DNA of 64,000 nt from Pseudooceanicola endophyticus (GCF_018760365.1 NZ_JAHIAB010000003.1:365197-429196), one strand, 5' to 3'; counted from the first letter of the stretch, positions 1 to 9,137 are shown. Made by a program: numbers and translations. Notes: generated by a model from the sequence alone, not told the origin.

Positions 1-1
1 C

Positions 2-508
2 CAGGCCTTCCCGGACCTGCAAAGCTGCAAGGCGGCCTCCAACAACAGCGGCCTGTTTTCGGTCCAGGAATGCGAGACGGCCTTTGCCGATGCCCAGCAG
101 CTGAACGTGGAAACCGCGCCGCGCTACGACAGCAAGGCCACCTGCGAGCAGGAACATGGTGAAGGCAACTGCGAGAGCGAGGCCCAGGCCATGGGCAACG
201 AGGGCGGCGGCATGGGCAGCATCTTCCTGCCGCTGATGGCCGGCTACCTGATCGGCAACATGATGGGCGGTCGCACCGGCATGGCCGCCGCGCAGCCGCT
301 CTACAAGACCGCCAATGGCAAGTTCACCAATGCTGCCGGGACCGCCGCCTATTCCTCGAACTCGGGCAAGGCCAAGCTGAACTCGTCGCTGTTCAAGAAA
401 CCCCAGACCACGCTGGGCAAGGCGCCGATGACCAAGGCCACGCTGTCCTCGCGCGGCGGCTTCGGTTCGACCGGCGGATCGTCCTATCGCTCCAGCCTTG
501 GCGGCTGA
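2..508 (+). CDS. DUF1190 (YgiB/UPF0441) family protein, 5' end cut off by the window
   Basis: The reading frame is open from base 2, so the true start lies upstream. The visible 168 residues follow the E. coli YgiB pattern: paired Cys residues near the N-terminus, an AP-x-Y motif followed by a C-x(9)-C segment, a short hydrophobic stretch (FLPLMAGYLIGNMMGG) and a C-terminal RGGFG followed by a Ser-rich tail ending in LGG. Members are usually predicted lipoproteins or periplasmic proteins of unknown function. The signal or lipobox region is missing here, so location cannot be checked. Family assignment is firm; function is unknown. Confidence 0.8.
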   Translation, partial: QAFPDLQSCKAASNNSGLFSVQECETAFADAQQLNVETAPRYDSKATCEQEHGEGNCESEAQAMGNEGGGMGSIFLPLMAGYLIGNMMGGRTGMAAAQPLYKTANGKFTNAAGTAAYSSNSGKAKLNSSLFKKPQTTLGKAPMTKATLSSRGGFGSTGGSSYRSSLGG

Positions 509-515
509 GGCATCC

Positions 516-541
516 GGCAGGGGGTGTCGCCACCCCCTGCC
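516..541. terminator. Convergent intergenic hairpin
   Basis: An 11-bp perfect stem (516-526 with 531-541) has a TCGC loop and is followed by CGTTTCT. It sits between the convergent YgiB-like and acid-phosphatase genes, so it may end transcripts from both sides, although the T-tract is weak. Confidence 0.6.
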
Positions 542-547
542 CGTTTC

Positions 548-1429
548 TCACTTCGCCGGCGTCCAGGGCTTCAGCGCGTCCTTCTTCATCTGACGGCGCT
601 CATCGGGCGATTTCGACCAGTCCCCGCCGAAGGCCGCAGATTCCCAGGAGCCGTATTCCGGGTTCGGCATCATGATCCAGTCCTTGCCCCAGTGGTCCTG
701 GCTGGCCTTGAAGAACTCGTCACGATCTTCCAGCGAACCGCCGGCGGCATCCGAGAAATCACCCAGGTTGTCGCCCATCAGCAGCGCCACGCGGTATTTC
801 TGCGCCACGAAGGCGATGCGGCTTTCCTTGTCGGACCCCCAGCCTTCCTGGTCGCCCTTCAGCAGCACCGTGTCGACGCCCTCGGTCATCGGGAAGCCCA
901 GCTTCTTGAGGTTGGCGATGGTGCCGTCCTTCTCGATCGACTTGCGGTTCGAGACGTAGAAGATCGTCACGCCCTTGGAGGCCGCGTATTTCAGGAAGGC
1001 CAGCGCGCCCGGAACCGCTTCGGAGGTCTGGGAATTGACGTAATCGGTCCATTCCTTGGAGCTGTAGGAAGTGCCGCGGGTGATCAGCGAGGCTTCGTAA
1101 TTGCCGTTGTCCAGCAGCGTTTCATCCAGGTCCGAGACGATGGCGACGGGCAGATCCTCGTAGCCGGCGGGTTCCTTGTCGGCGACCGCGGTCCAGCTCT
1201 TGTCGGCCAGCGCCTTGTCCAGCTGGGTCTGCGCCTGCTTGAACAGCTGGGTGACGGTGGCCTTGTATTCCACCGAGGTCTCCATCCAGACCGTGGCGTT
1301 CAGCAGGTCGTCCTGCGGCACCTTGGCCGCGTCCTGGGCGGCAACGGGGCCGGCCAGGCTGAGGGTCGTGGCGGCGGCCACGGCCAGGGCCGAGACGGTC
1401 AGGCAGAAACGCGAAGAGCTCAGACGCAT
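548..1429 (-). CDS. Secreted HAD-superfamily acid phosphatase, lipoprotein e(P4)/class B-C type
   Basis: The 293-residue protein starts with a Sec-type signal (hydrophobic core about residues 9-30, AxA-type site near residue 31) and carries the HAD nucleophile motif DLDETLLDN with the Asp pair at residues 100 and 102. Such enzymes dephosphorylate organic monoesters, often 5'-nucleotides, in the periplasm. I chose the ATG at 1427-1429 because it has an AAGGA ribosome site and puts the signal peptide at the N-terminus; an upstream in-frame extension adds an unlikely leader. No lipobox Cys is visible, so unlike the H. influenzae e(P4) protein it is probably soluble. Substrate is inferred only from family. 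Confidence 0.82.
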   Translation of the reverse strand: MRLSSSRFCLTVSALAVAAATTLSLAGPVAAQDAAKVPQDDLLNATVWMETSVEYKATVTQLFKQAQTQLDKALADKSWTAVADKEPAGYEDLPVAIVSDLDETLLDNGNYEASLITRGTSYSSKEWTDYVNSQTSEAVPGALAFLKYAASKGVTIFYVSNRKSIEKDGTIANLKKLGFPMTEGVDTVLLKGDQEGWGSDKESRIAFVAQKYRVALLMGDNLGDFSDAAGGSLEDRDEFFKASQDHWGKDWIMMPNPEYGSWESAAFGGDWSKSPDERRQMKKDALKPWTPAK

Positions 1430-1750
1430 GATGAATTCCTTGTACGTGCAGATATTCCGGAAGCCTGCGCGCGGCGTCACAAAACTGTCAAATTCATTGC
1501 GCACGGGTCGTTGCGGCAGGTGTTCACAATCTCGTCAGCTTGGGGTTGCAAAGCGCCCTGCCCGCCCAGGGTTTCAGCGTCGGCCTCCGGGACTTTGCAC
1601 GTTGGCGTGAACCCGCCGGTCGCGCTCCGGACCCGGTCTTGACCTGCCGCGTCGTTGTGCCTGCATCGAGCCTGCGCAGCCCGCTTCCCTTTTCGCGGGC
1701 CGCAAACTAGCCTCGCCCCAGAACGCGAGTTCCAACACGGGAGTATCTCA
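1430..1750. other. Divergent promoter region between the acid phosphatase and the amino-acid importer
   Basis: About 320 bases carry no credible gene. The only clear signals are the two ribosome sites (AAGGA for the minus-strand phosphatase, GGGAG at 1741 for the binding protein). A TTGACC at 1638 has no convincing -10 partner. I see no operator-like palindrome. Confidence 0.5.
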
Positions 1751-2935
1751 ATGAAAAAGCTTCTTCTGGCCACGGCGGCCATGGCGCTGTGCGCCTCTGC
1801 GGCCTCTGCCGAGGACGTCAAGATGGGCGTCCTGCTGGGCTTTACCGGCCCGCTTGAATCGCTGGCCCCGGCGATGGCTGCCGGCGCCGAGATGGCAATG
1901 AAGGAAGTGTCCGACAGCGGCAAGCTGCTGGATGGCGACACCGTGACGCCCGTGCGCGGCGACAGCACCTGCGTCGATGCCGCCGCCGCCACCGCCGCCG
2001 GCGAAACCCTGGTCACCTCGGATGGCGTGAAGGGCATCCTGGGCGCCATGTGCTCGGGCGCGACCACCGCCGTCCTTCAGAACGTCGCCCTGCCCAACGG
2101 CATGGTGATGATCTCGCCCTCGGCGACCTCTCCGGCGCTTTCGACGGTCGAGGACAACGGCCTGTTCTTCCGCACCGCCCCCTCGGACGCCCGCCAGGGC
2201 GAGGTCATGGCCGACGAGATCCTGGAAAAGGGTCTGAAATCCGTCGCCGTCACCTATACCAACAACGATTACGGCAAGGGCCTCGCGGACAGCTTCCAGA
2301 AGGCCTACGAGGCCAAGGGCGGCAAGGTCACGATCTCTGCCGCGCATGAGGACGGCAAGGGCGATTATTCCGCCGAAGTCGGCGCGCTGGCCTCTGCGGG
2401 CGGTGATGCGCTGGTGATCGCGGGCTATATCGACCAGGGCGGCTCGGGCATCCTGCGCGGCGCGCTTGATACCGGCGCCTTCGACACCTTCGTCTTCCCC
2501 GATGGCATGGTCTCCCAGACGCTGCAGGACAACTTCGGCTCCGAGATCAACGGCTCCTTCGGTCAGCTGCCCGACAGCGAGGGCCAGGGCATGGACACCT
2601 ACCTGACCATGGCCAAGGACGCGGGCTTTGACGGCACCTCGGCCTATTCCGGCGCCTCCTATGACGGGGCCGCGCTGATGCTGCTGGCGATGCAGGCGGC
2701 GGGCTCCACCGATCCCAATGTCTACAAGGACAAGATCATGGAGATCGCCAACGGTCCCGGCGAAAAGATCTATCCCGGTGATCTGGCCAAGGGTCTGGAA
2801 CTGCTGAAGGAAGGCAAGCCCATCGACTACGAGGGCGCGACGGCGGTGAACCTGGTCGGCAGCGGCGAAGCCGCCGGCACCTTCCGCGAGATCGAGATCA
2901 AGGACGACAAGATCGAGACCGTGAAATACCGCTGA
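1751..2935 (+). CDS. Branched-chain amino-acid type ABC transporter, periplasmic binding protein
   Basis: A 394-residue type-I periplasmic binding protein (Peripla_BP_6/LivK family). The start MKKLLLATAAMALCASAASAE is a classical Sec signal peptide cleaved after about residue 20, and a GGGAG ribosome site lies just upstream; longer in-frame starts would bury it. The mature part opens with KMGVLLGFTGP, the usual first strand, and contains the YTNNDYGKG segment typical of the hinge. It heads a five-gene cluster with two ATPases and two permeases, all on the same strand. A strong hairpin at 2953-2977 follows the gene, which would let the binding protein be made in excess. The ligand (branched-chain amino acids, other amino acids, or a small amide) cannot be read from sequence. 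Confidence 0.88.
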   Translation: MKKLLLATAAMALCASAASAEDVKMGVLLGFTGPLESLAPAMAAGAEMAMKEVSDSGKLLDGDTVTPVRGDSTCVDAAAATAAGETLVTSDGVKGILGAMCSGATTAVLQNVALPNGMVMISPSATSPALSTVEDNGLFFRTAPSDARQGEVMADEILEKGLKSVAVTYTNNDYGKGLADSFQKAYEAKGGKVTISAAHEDGKGDYSAEVGALASAGGDALVIAGYIDQGGSGILRGALDTGAFDTFVFPDGMVSQTLQDNFGSEINGSFGQLPDSEGQGMDTYLTMAKDAGFDGTSAYSGASYDGAALMLLAMQAAGSTDPNVYKDKIMEIANGPGEKIYPGDLAKGLELLKEGKPIDYEGATAVNLVGSGEAAGTFREIEIKDDKIETVKYR

Positions 2936-2952
2936 CGGCGGCATGATCGCGG

Positions 2953-2977
2953 AACAGCCCGGGATGACCGGGCTGTT
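2953..2977 (+). terminator. Hairpin between the binding protein and livG
   Basis: A perfect 10-bp stem AACAGCCCGG/CCGGGCTGTT with loop GATGA is followed by TTTCACTTTT. It is a credible intrinsic terminator or partial attenuator inside the importer operon, reducing expression of the membrane components relative to the binding protein. Confidence 0.75.
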
Positions 2978-3039
2978 TCACTTTTATAACAACATCTTGC
3001 GGCGCGTTCTTCGCGTAACGCCAGAGATCAGGGGCGCCC

Positions 3040-3900
3040 ATGATAAGGGTCGATAATCTCGTCAAATCCTTTGGCGGCTTCCGGGCCGTCGACAATGCCA
3101 GCCTGGAGATCGCCACCGGTTCGATCACCGGGCTGATCGGTCCCAACGGGGCCGGAAAATCCACGCTTTTCAACGTTATTGCCGGGGTCCATGCACCGAC
3201 CTCCGGTCGTGTCACCATGGACGGAGAGGACATCACCGGGCTCTCTCCGCACCAGCTGTTCCACAAGGGGCTGCTGCGTACCTTCCAGATCGCCCATGAA
3301 TTCCCCTCGCTCAGCGTGCGTGAGAACCTGATGATGGTGCCCGCCGGCCAGACCGGCGAAACCCTCTGGAACAGCTGGTTCCAGCGCGCCCGGATCCGGG
3401 AAGAAGAAGCGGCGCTGCTGAAAAAGGCGGATGAAGTCCTCGACTTCCTGACCATCTCTCATCTGAAGGACGAGAAGGCCGGGAACCTGTCCGGCGGTCA
3501 GAAGAAGCTGCTTGAACTCGGTCGCACCATGATGGTCGAGGCCAAGATCGTCTTCCTGGACGAGGTCGGCGCCGGGGTGAACCGCACCCTGCTGAACACC
3601 ATCGGCGACGCCATTGTCCGGCTCAACAAGGAGCGCGGCTATACCTTCTGCGTGATCGAGCACGACATGGATTTCATCGGCCGCCTCTGCGACCCGGTGA
3701 TCGTCATGGCCGAGGGCAAGGTGCTGGCCGAAGGATCGGCCGCCCATATCATGGAGAACGAGGCCGTGATCGAGGCCTATCTGGGCACCGGCCTGAAGAA
3801 CAAGGTGAAGTCCGACGAGCAAGCCGAAGTCATGGCAGATGAATCCCACGGCGCGCAGCCGGGTCTGGGCGACGAAGCGGGCACGGGAGAGGCGTCATGA
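3040..3900 (+). CDS. livG: Branched-chain amino-acid type ABC transporter ATPase (LivG-like)
   Basis: A 286-residue ABC ATPase. Walker A GPNGAGKST lies near residues 33-41 and the signature LSGGQKK follows about residue 150. The Walker B segment reads VFLDEVGAGVN: the usual Pro after Glu (LLLDEPAAGLN in LivG proteins) is Val here, but the catalytic Glu is kept. The H-loop is VIEHDMDFI. An extra acidic, low-complexity tail of about 35 residues follows the conserved core. The last codons overlap livF through an ATGA. It energises import together with LivF on the cytoplasmic face of LivHM. Confidence 0.88.
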   Translation: MIRVDNLVKSFGGFRAVDNASLEIATGSITGLIGPNGAGKSTLFNVIAGVHAPTSGRVTMDGEDITGLSPHQLFHKGLLRTFQIAHEFPSLSVRENLMMVPAGQTGETLWNSWFQRARIREEEAALLKKADEVLDFLTISHLKDEKAGNLSGGQKKLLELGRTMMVEAKIVFLDEVGAGVNRTLLNTIGDAIVRLNKERGYTFCVIEHDMDFIGRLCDPVIVMAEGKVLAEGSAAHIMENEAVIEAYLGTGLKNKVKSDEQAEVMADESHGAQPGLGDEAGTGEAS

Positions 3901-4601
3901 GCTTTCTGAACGCCGCCGACATGACCGGCGGATACGGCAAGGCCGACATCCTGCACGGCTGCACGCTGAGCGTCGAAAAGGGCGAGATCGCGGTGATCGT
4001 CGGCCCCAACGGCGCGGGCAAGTCCACCGCCATGAAGGCCGTCTTCGGGATGCTGCCGCTGCGCGGCGGCTCCGTCACCTTCGACGGAGAGGACATCACC
4101 GCCCTGACCCCGCAACAGCGCGTGCGCAAGGGCATGGGCTTTGTGCCGCAGGTCAACAACGTCTTCCCCACCATGACGGTGGAGGAAAACCTGGAAATGG
4201 GCGCCTTCATCCGCACCGATGACTTCAGCCATACCATCGCCCAGGTCTATGACCTGTTCCCGATCCTGAAGGAAAAGCGCCGTCAGAACGCCGGAGAGCT
4301 GTCCGGCGGGCAGCGTCAGCAGGTGGCCGTGGGCCGCGCGCTGATGACCCGGCCCAGTCTTCTGATGCTGGACGAACCCACCGCGGGCGTCAGCCCCATC
4401 GTCATGGACGAGCTGTTCGACCGCATCATCGAGGTGGCGCGGGCCGGGATCTCCATCCTGATGGTGGAACAGAACGCCCGCCAGGCGCTTGAGATCGCCG
4501 ACAAGGGCTATGTCCTGGTGCAGGGCGCCAACCGCTACACCGACACCGGAGAGGCGCTTCTGGCCGATCCGGAGGTCCGCCGCACCTTCCTGGGGGGCTG
4601 A
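3897..4601 (+). CDS. livF: Branched-chain amino-acid type ABC transporter ATPase (LivF-like)
   Basis: A 234-residue ABC ATPase with Walker A GPNGAGKST, signature LSGGQRQQ, Walker B LLMLDEPTAGVSP and H-loop-like VEQNARQAL, as in LivF, where Gln replaces the His. The length and absence of a C-terminal extension fit LivF. The start overlaps the livG stop (ATGA) and the stop is three bases before livH, so translation is coupled. It forms a heterodimer with the LivG-like protein. Confidence 0.9.
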   Translation: MSFLNAADMTGGYGKADILHGCTLSVEKGEIAVIVGPNGAGKSTAMKAVFGMLPLRGGSVTFDGEDITALTPQQRVRKGMGFVPQVNNVFPTMTVEENLEMGAFIRTDDFSHTIAQVYDLFPILKEKRRQNAGELSGGQRQQVAVGRALMTRPSLLMLDEPTAGVSPIVMDELFDRIIEVARAGISILMVEQNARQALEIADKGYVLVQGANRYTDTGEALLADPEVRRTFLGG

Positions 4602-4604
4602 GAG

Positions 4605-5612
4605 ATGGATGTCATCAACGCGCTGGTCGCGATCACCAACTACGTCATCATCCCCGCCACCGCCTATGGCGCGCAGCTGGCGCTTGGCGCGCTTGGCGTC
4701 ACGCTGGTCTATTCGATCCTGCGCTTCTCGAATTTCGCGCAGGGCGACACCATGGCCTTCGGCACCGGGGTCGTGATCCTGATCACCTGGGGCTTCCAGG
4801 CCATGGGGATCAGCTTCGGCCCGCTGCCGACGGCGCTGCTGGCCCTGCCCTTCGGCATCGTCATCACCGCCGCGCTGCTTCTGGGTACGGACCGCGTGGT
4901 CTATCGCTACTACCGGGTCACACGCGCCTCGCCGGTGGTGATGGTCATGGTTTCGGTCGGGGTGATGTTCGTGATGAATGCGCTCACCCGATTCCTGATC
5001 GGGGTCGACCAGATCAATTTCGACGACGGCGCCCGCTTTGTCATCAACGCCCGCCAGTGGCGCGAGATGACGGGCCTGTCGGAGCCGCTGACCCTGCGTT
5101 CGACCCAGCTGATCACCGTGATCACGGCGCTGATCGTCATGGTGGCGCTGTTCTGGTTCCTGAACCGCACCCGCACCGGCAAGTCGATGCGGGCGTTTTC
5201 CGATAACGAGGATCTGGCGCTGCTCTCGGGCATCGACCCGCAGCGTGTCGTCACCGTCACATGGATCATCACCGGGGCGCTGGCGACCATCGCGGGGACG
5301 CTCTACGGGCTCGACAAGTCCTTCAAGGCCTTCACCTATTTCCAGATCCTGCTGCCCATCTTCGCTTCGGCGGTGGTCGGCGGCATCGGCAGCCCGGTGG
5401 GCGCCGTCGTCGGCGGCTTCATCATCTCCTTCTCGGAGGTCGGGCTGACCTATGCCTGGAAGAAGGTCGCCACCTATCTGATCCCCGGATGGGAGCCCGA
5501 GGGCCTCGTCCAGCTTCTGTCCACCGATTACAAGTACGCGGTCAGTTTCACGATCCTGATCCTCGTGCTGATCTTCCGGCCGACCGGCCTTTTCAGGGGG
5601 AAAGTCGTATGA
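4605..5612 (+). CDS. livH: Branched-chain amino-acid type ABC transporter permease (LivH-like)
   Basis: A 335-residue inner-membrane protein of the BPD_transp_2 family with about eight hydrophobic segments. Early residues ALGALGVTLVYSILRFSNFA match the family opening (L-x-x-G-L-x-L-x-x-G-x-x-R-x-x-N-F-A). A central hydrophilic stretch with RTRTGKSMRAF is the EAA-like loop that contacts the ATPases. The stop overlaps the next ATG (GTATGA), so LivH and LivM are co-translated. With LivM it forms the transmembrane channel. Confidence 0.9.
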   Translation: MDVINALVAITNYVIIPATAYGAQLALGALGVTLVYSILRFSNFAQGDTMAFGTGVVILITWGFQAMGISFGPLPTALLALPFGIVITAALLLGTDRVVYRYYRVTRASPVVMVMVSVGVMFVMNALTRFLIGVDQINFDDGARFVINARQWREMTGLSEPLTLRSTQLITVITALIVMVALFWFLNRTRTGKSMRAFSDNEDLALLSGIDPQRVVTVTWIITGALATIAGTLYGLDKSFKAFTYFQILLPIFASAVVGGIGSPVGAVVGGFIISFSEVGLTYAWKKVATYLIPGWEPEGLVQLLSTDYKYAVSFTILILVLIFRPTGLFRGKVV

Positions 5613-6937
5613 GCGCCTCGCGTCAACCGGGCGAAACCTCGGCGCTGCGCGCGCCGCTGTTCTTCGCCGTCCTTGCCCTGCTGCTGGTGATCGAGGGGGT
5701 GACCTCGGGGTGGAACTCCGCGCTCGGGATCCTTAACATGGGGCTTTTGTCGGCCATCATGGCGCTTGGGGTGAACCTGCAATGGGGCTATGCGGGGCTG
5801 TTCAACGCCGGCGCCATGGGTTTCCTCGCGCTTGGCGGCATCGCGCCCGTGCTGATCTCCATGCCGCCGACGCCCGGGGCCTTCCGGGCCGGGGGCATGG
5901 GGCTGATCGCGGCCTTTGCCGTGGCCATCATCGCGCTGATCCTGGCGGCGCAGGTCTGGCGCAAGCTGCGCATCCGGGGGCGCGGGCTGCTGGTCACGCT
6001 GATCCTGATCGTCGGCTTCTTCGCCTATCGCGGGCTGTTCGATCCGGCGGTCGCCGCGATCGAGGCGATCAACCCTTCCGCTGCCGGGAACCTGGGCGGG
6101 CTGGGCCTGCCGACGCTGGTCTCCTGGCCGGTGGGGGCGCTGATGGCCGCCGGGGCTGCCTGGCTGGTCGGCAAGACCGCCCTTGGCCTACGCTCCGACT
6201 ACCTGGCCATCGCGACCCTCGGCATTGCCGAGATCCTAGTCGCGATCCTGAAGAACGAGCAATGGCTGGACCGCGGCGTGCTGAACGTCAACGGCATTCC
6301 CCGGCCCTGGCCCGTCCCCTACGAGATCGACCTGCAGAATTCGGCCAGCTTCGTGAAGATGGCGCAGGGCTGGGGGATGGATCCGGTGCTGGCCTCGACC
6401 CTGTTGGTGAAGCTGGCCTTCCTGGTGCTGTTCCTGATCGTCGTGCTGCTGCTGATCTGGGCCTCGCAGATGGCGCTGAAATCGCCCTGGGGGCGGATGA
6501 TGCGCGCGATCCGCGACAACGAGGTCTCGGCCGCCGCCATGGGCAAGAACGTCACCCGGCGCCACCTTCAGATCTTCGTGCTGGGCTCGGCGGTGATCGG
6601 GCTGGCGGGGGCGATGATGATCTCTCTCGACGGGCAGATGACGCCCTCCAGCTACAACCCGCTGCGCTATACCTTCCTGATCCTGGTGATGGTGATCATC
6701 GGCGGCTCGGGCAACAACTGGGGTGCGGCGCTTGGCGGCGTGCTGATCTGGTATCTCTGGGTCAAGGCGGGCGACTGGGGCCCCGACATCATGACGATGA
6801 TCGCCGCGCCCTTCCCCGATGGCGGGCTGAAGGAGCATCTGGTGGATTCGGCGGCGCATATGCGGATGCTGGTCATGGGGGTGCTGCTGCTGCTGGTTCT
6901 GCGCTTCAGCCCAAGGGGGCTTTTGCCCGAGAAATGA
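5609..6937 (+). CDS. livM: Branched-chain amino-acid type ABC transporter permease (LivM-like)
   Basis: A 442-residue permease of the same superfamily as its upstream partner. I take the ATG at 5609, which overlaps the livH stop; it gives MSASRQPGETSALRAPLFFA, a short polar N-terminus then the first membrane segment. The characteristic SDYLAIATLGIAEI and the EAA-like loop SPWGRMMRAIRDNEVSA are present. It is longer than typical LivM proteins because of extra hydrophobic segments around residues 90-160. It is the last gene of the importer operon and faces the AraC-type gene convergently. Confidence 0.9.
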   Translation: MSASRQPGETSALRAPLFFAVLALLLVIEGVTSGWNSALGILNMGLLSAIMALGVNLQWGYAGLFNAGAMGFLALGGIAPVLISMPPTPGAFRAGGMGLIAAFAVAIIALILAAQVWRKLRIRGRGLLVTLILIVGFFAYRGLFDPAVAAIEAINPSAAGNLGGLGLPTLVSWPVGALMAAGAAWLVGKTALGLRSDYLAIATLGIAEILVAILKNEQWLDRGVLNVNGIPRPWPVPYEIDLQNSASFVKMAQGWGMDPVLASTLLVKLAFLVLFLIVVLLLIWASQMALKSPWGRMMRAIRDNEVSAAAMGKNVTRRHLQIFVLGSAVIGLAGAMMISLDGQMTPSSYNPLRYTFLILVMVIIGGSGNNWGAALGGVLIWYLWVKAGDWGPDIMTMIAAPFPDGGLKEHLVDSAAHMRMLVMGVLLLLVLRFSPRGLLPEK

Positions 6938-6946
6938 ATGAGATGG

Positions 6947-6964
6947 GGGGCGCTGCGGCGCCCC
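6947..6964. terminator. Short GC hairpin between convergent genes
   Basis: GGGGCGC/GCGCCCC with a four-base loop lies between the livM stop and the stop of the AraC-type gene. There is no T-run, so termination is plausible but weakly supported. Confidence 0.4.
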
Positions 6965-7765
6965 TCAGCCTTTCGGGCGGGCGCGCCAGGCGCGCGGCGT
7001 GCAGCCCATCAGCCGGCGGAACATCGTGGTGAAGGCGGCGGGGCTTTCATAGCCCAGATCAAGGGCGATGCGGGTCACCGGTTCTCCGGCGGAAAGCCTT
7101 GGCAGCGCCGAGATCACGCTGGCCTGCTGACGCCAGCGGTCCGGCGACAGGCCCGTCTGTTCGCGAAAGCGCCGGGTGAAGTTGCGCCGGCTCATCGCCG
7201 CCTCGGCGGCCCATTCGTCCAGCGCGCGCTCTCCGGGGGTTTGCAGGAACCGCTGGCAAAGCGCGAACAGACGCGCCTCGTTGGGCAGCGGCAGGGCCAG
7301 GGGCTGATCCTCGAGGCGGGCGATCTCTTCGATCAGCAGCTCCATCAGCAGGGTGTCGCGATGCGAGGGATTGTCGATGTCCGCGATCTGGCCCACCGCC
7401 AGGATCAGGGCCCGGGCCAGATCGTTCATCGCCAGAACCCGGGGCCCCGCCGATCCCGCATCCCCCGCCGAAGGCCGCAGGTAGGTCGAACGCATCTGCA
7501 CCGCGCCGAACATGTCCACCGAATGCACGCAGCCCGCCGGGATCCACAGTGCGCTGTCGGGCGGCACCATCCAGCTGCCCTGCCCCGTGCGCACATGCAC
7601 CACGCCGCTCAGCGCATGCATCAGCTGGTGGCGCGGGTGGCTGTGGGCATGGACCTGCGTGCCCTGCGGATAGTCCGAGGCCAGGCTGACCAGACGGCTT
7701 TCGGCCTGCTCGATCCGGGCAATGCGGCTGAACAGGTCGGAGGGCGCGGAAATCGACTGAGACAT
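6965..7765 (-). CDS. AraC-family transcriptional regulator with N-terminal cupin domain
   Basis: A 266-residue protein. The N-terminal half contains the cupin-like stretch VHAHSHPRHQLMHAL, and the C-terminal about 100 residues form the double helix-turn-helix of AraC proteins (RRNFTRRFREQTGLSP, then ALDLGYESPAAFTTMFRR). I choose MSQSISAPS as start because the two further upstream starts lack any ribosome site. It is divergent from the fsr-type exporter gene with about 90 bases between, the usual arrangement for a local regulator of an efflux gene. The inducing ligand is unknown. Confidence 0.85.
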   Translation of the reverse strand: MSQSISAPSDLFSRIARIEQAESRLVSLASDYPQGTQVHAHSHPRHQLMHALSGVVHVRTGQGSWMVPPDSALWIPAGCVHSVDMFGAVQMRSTYLRPSAGDAGSAGPRVLAMNDLARALILAVGQIADIDNPSHRDTLLMELLIEEIARLEDQPLALPLPNEARLFALCQRFLQTPGERALDEWAAEAAMSRRNFTRRFREQTGLSPDRWRQQASVISALPRLSAGEPVTRIALDLGYESPAAFTTMFRRLMGCTPRAWRARPKG

Positions 7766-7856
7766 CACTTTGGCCCGATCTGAAAGAAACATGACCAAAC
7801 CACGAAAGATCGGCCATGGCAACCTGCGCTAGGAGGAGGAAAAACAGGAGCCTCCC

Positions 7857-9062
7857 ATGACGGATGCCACGATCGGCCTCTCGCCCTCCCGCGATACCGC
7901 CCGCACCAGCTTCGCGATCCTCGGCGCGATTGCCAGCTGCCATCTGATGAACGACCTCATGCAGTCGCTGCTCTCGGCGCTGTATCCGATGATCAAGTCC
8001 GAGTTTGCCCTGGCCTTCTGGCAGATCGGCCTGCTGACCTTCTGCTTCCAGGTCACCGCCTCTCTGCTGCAGCCGGTGGTGGGCATGGTCACCGACAAGA
8101 AGCCCTTCCCCTGGACGCTGCCGCTCGGCATGGCCTCGACCATGGTGGGTCTGGTGACGCTGGCCTTCGCGCCCAGCTACGGGCTGCTGATCTGCGGCGC
8201 CGGGCTGATCGGCATCGGCTCCTCGATCTTCCACCCCGAGGCCAGCCGCGTCACCCGCGCCGCCGCCGGCACCCGCTTTGGTCTGGCGCAGTCGGTCTTC
8301 CAGGTGGGCGGCAATTTCGGCACGGCCGTCGGGCCGCTGCTGGCCGCCTTCATCGTGGTGCCGCTGGGCCGCCATTCCGTGGCCGCCTTCGCGCTGGTGG
8401 CGCTGGTGGGGATGATCGTGCTGACCGGCGTCAGCCGCTGGCACGTCCGCGAACGGGTCGCTGCCGCGCGCCGCAAGGCCAAGCCCCGGCAGAACGTGCT
8501 GGCGCCGCGCCGCGTCGCGCTTTCGGTCACCATCCTGCTGGTGTTGGTCTTCTCCAAGCAGGTCTACATGGCCTCCATGACGAACTACTTCACCTTCTTC
8601 CTGATCGACCGCTTCGACCTGTCGACGACCGGCGCGCAACGGATGCTGTTCCTGTTCCTGGCGGCGGTGGCTGCGGGCACGATCATCGGCGGCCCGGTGG
8701 GCGACCGGATCGGTCGGCGCACGGTGATCTGGGTGTCGATCCTGGGCGTGCTGCCCTTCACGCTGCTGCTGCCCTACGCGAACCTGTTCTGGACCGGCGT
8801 GCTCAGCATGGTGATCGGGGTGATCCTGGCCTCCGCGCTGCCGGCGATCATGGTCTTCGCGCAGGACCTGATGCCGGGCAAGGTGGGCACCGTTGCGGGG
8901 CTTTTCTTCGGGGCGGCCTTCGGCATCGCCGGGATCGCGGCGGCGGGCATCGGCGCGCTGGCGGACGTCACCAGCATTCGCTTCGTTTTCGAACTCTGCT
9001 CGGCCCTCCCGGTCTTCGGCCTGCTGACCATCTTCCTGCCGAAACGCCAGGAGCTGATCTAG
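7857..9062 (+). CDS. fsr: MFS exporter, fosmidomycin resistance protein Fsr
   Basis: A 401-residue major facilitator protein with about 12 membrane segments. It matches E. coli Fsr along its whole length, including HLMNDLMQSLLSALYP near the N-terminus, SSIFHPEASRV, QSVFQVGGNFG and the second-half GGPVGDRIGRRTVIWVSILG. Fsr exports fosmidomycin, an inhibitor of the MEP isoprenoid pathway; that pathway is used by this organism, as shown by ispDF further along. A strong AGGAG lies just before the ATG. The adjacent divergent AraC-type gene probably regulates it. The natural substrate may be something else. Confidence 0.88.
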   Translation: MTDATIGLSPSRDTARTSFAILGAIASCHLMNDLMQSLLSALYPMIKSEFALAFWQIGLLTFCFQVTASLLQPVVGMVTDKKPFPWTLPLGMASTMVGLVTLAFAPSYGLLICGAGLIGIGSSIFHPEASRVTRAAAGTRFGLAQSVFQVGGNFGTAVGPLLAAFIVVPLGRHSVAAFALVALVGMIVLTGVSRWHVRERVAAARRKAKPRQNVLAPRRVALSVTILLVLVFSKQVYMASMTNYFTFFLIDRFDLSTTGAQRMLFLFLAAVAAGTIIGGPVGDRIGRRTVIWVSILGVLPFTLLLPYANLFWTGVLSMVIGVILASALPAIMVFAQDLMPGKVGTVAGLFFGAAFGIAGIAAAGIGALADVTSIRFVFELCSALPVFGLLTIFLPKRQELI

Positions 9063-9074
9063 CGCGCAACCACG

Positions 9075-9100
9075 CCCGCGCCCTTGCATCAGGGCGCGGG
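9075..9100 (+). terminator. Hairpin downstream of fsr
   Basis: A perfect 9-bp stem (CCCGCGCCC with GGGCGCGGG) and an 8-base loop lie 12 bases after the fsr stop. No T-tract follows, so it may be a transcript-stabilising or rho-assisted end. Confidence 0.5.
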
Positions 9101-9137
9101 TCCGGGCACTGGGGCGCCACCTAACAGGAGCCCCCTC

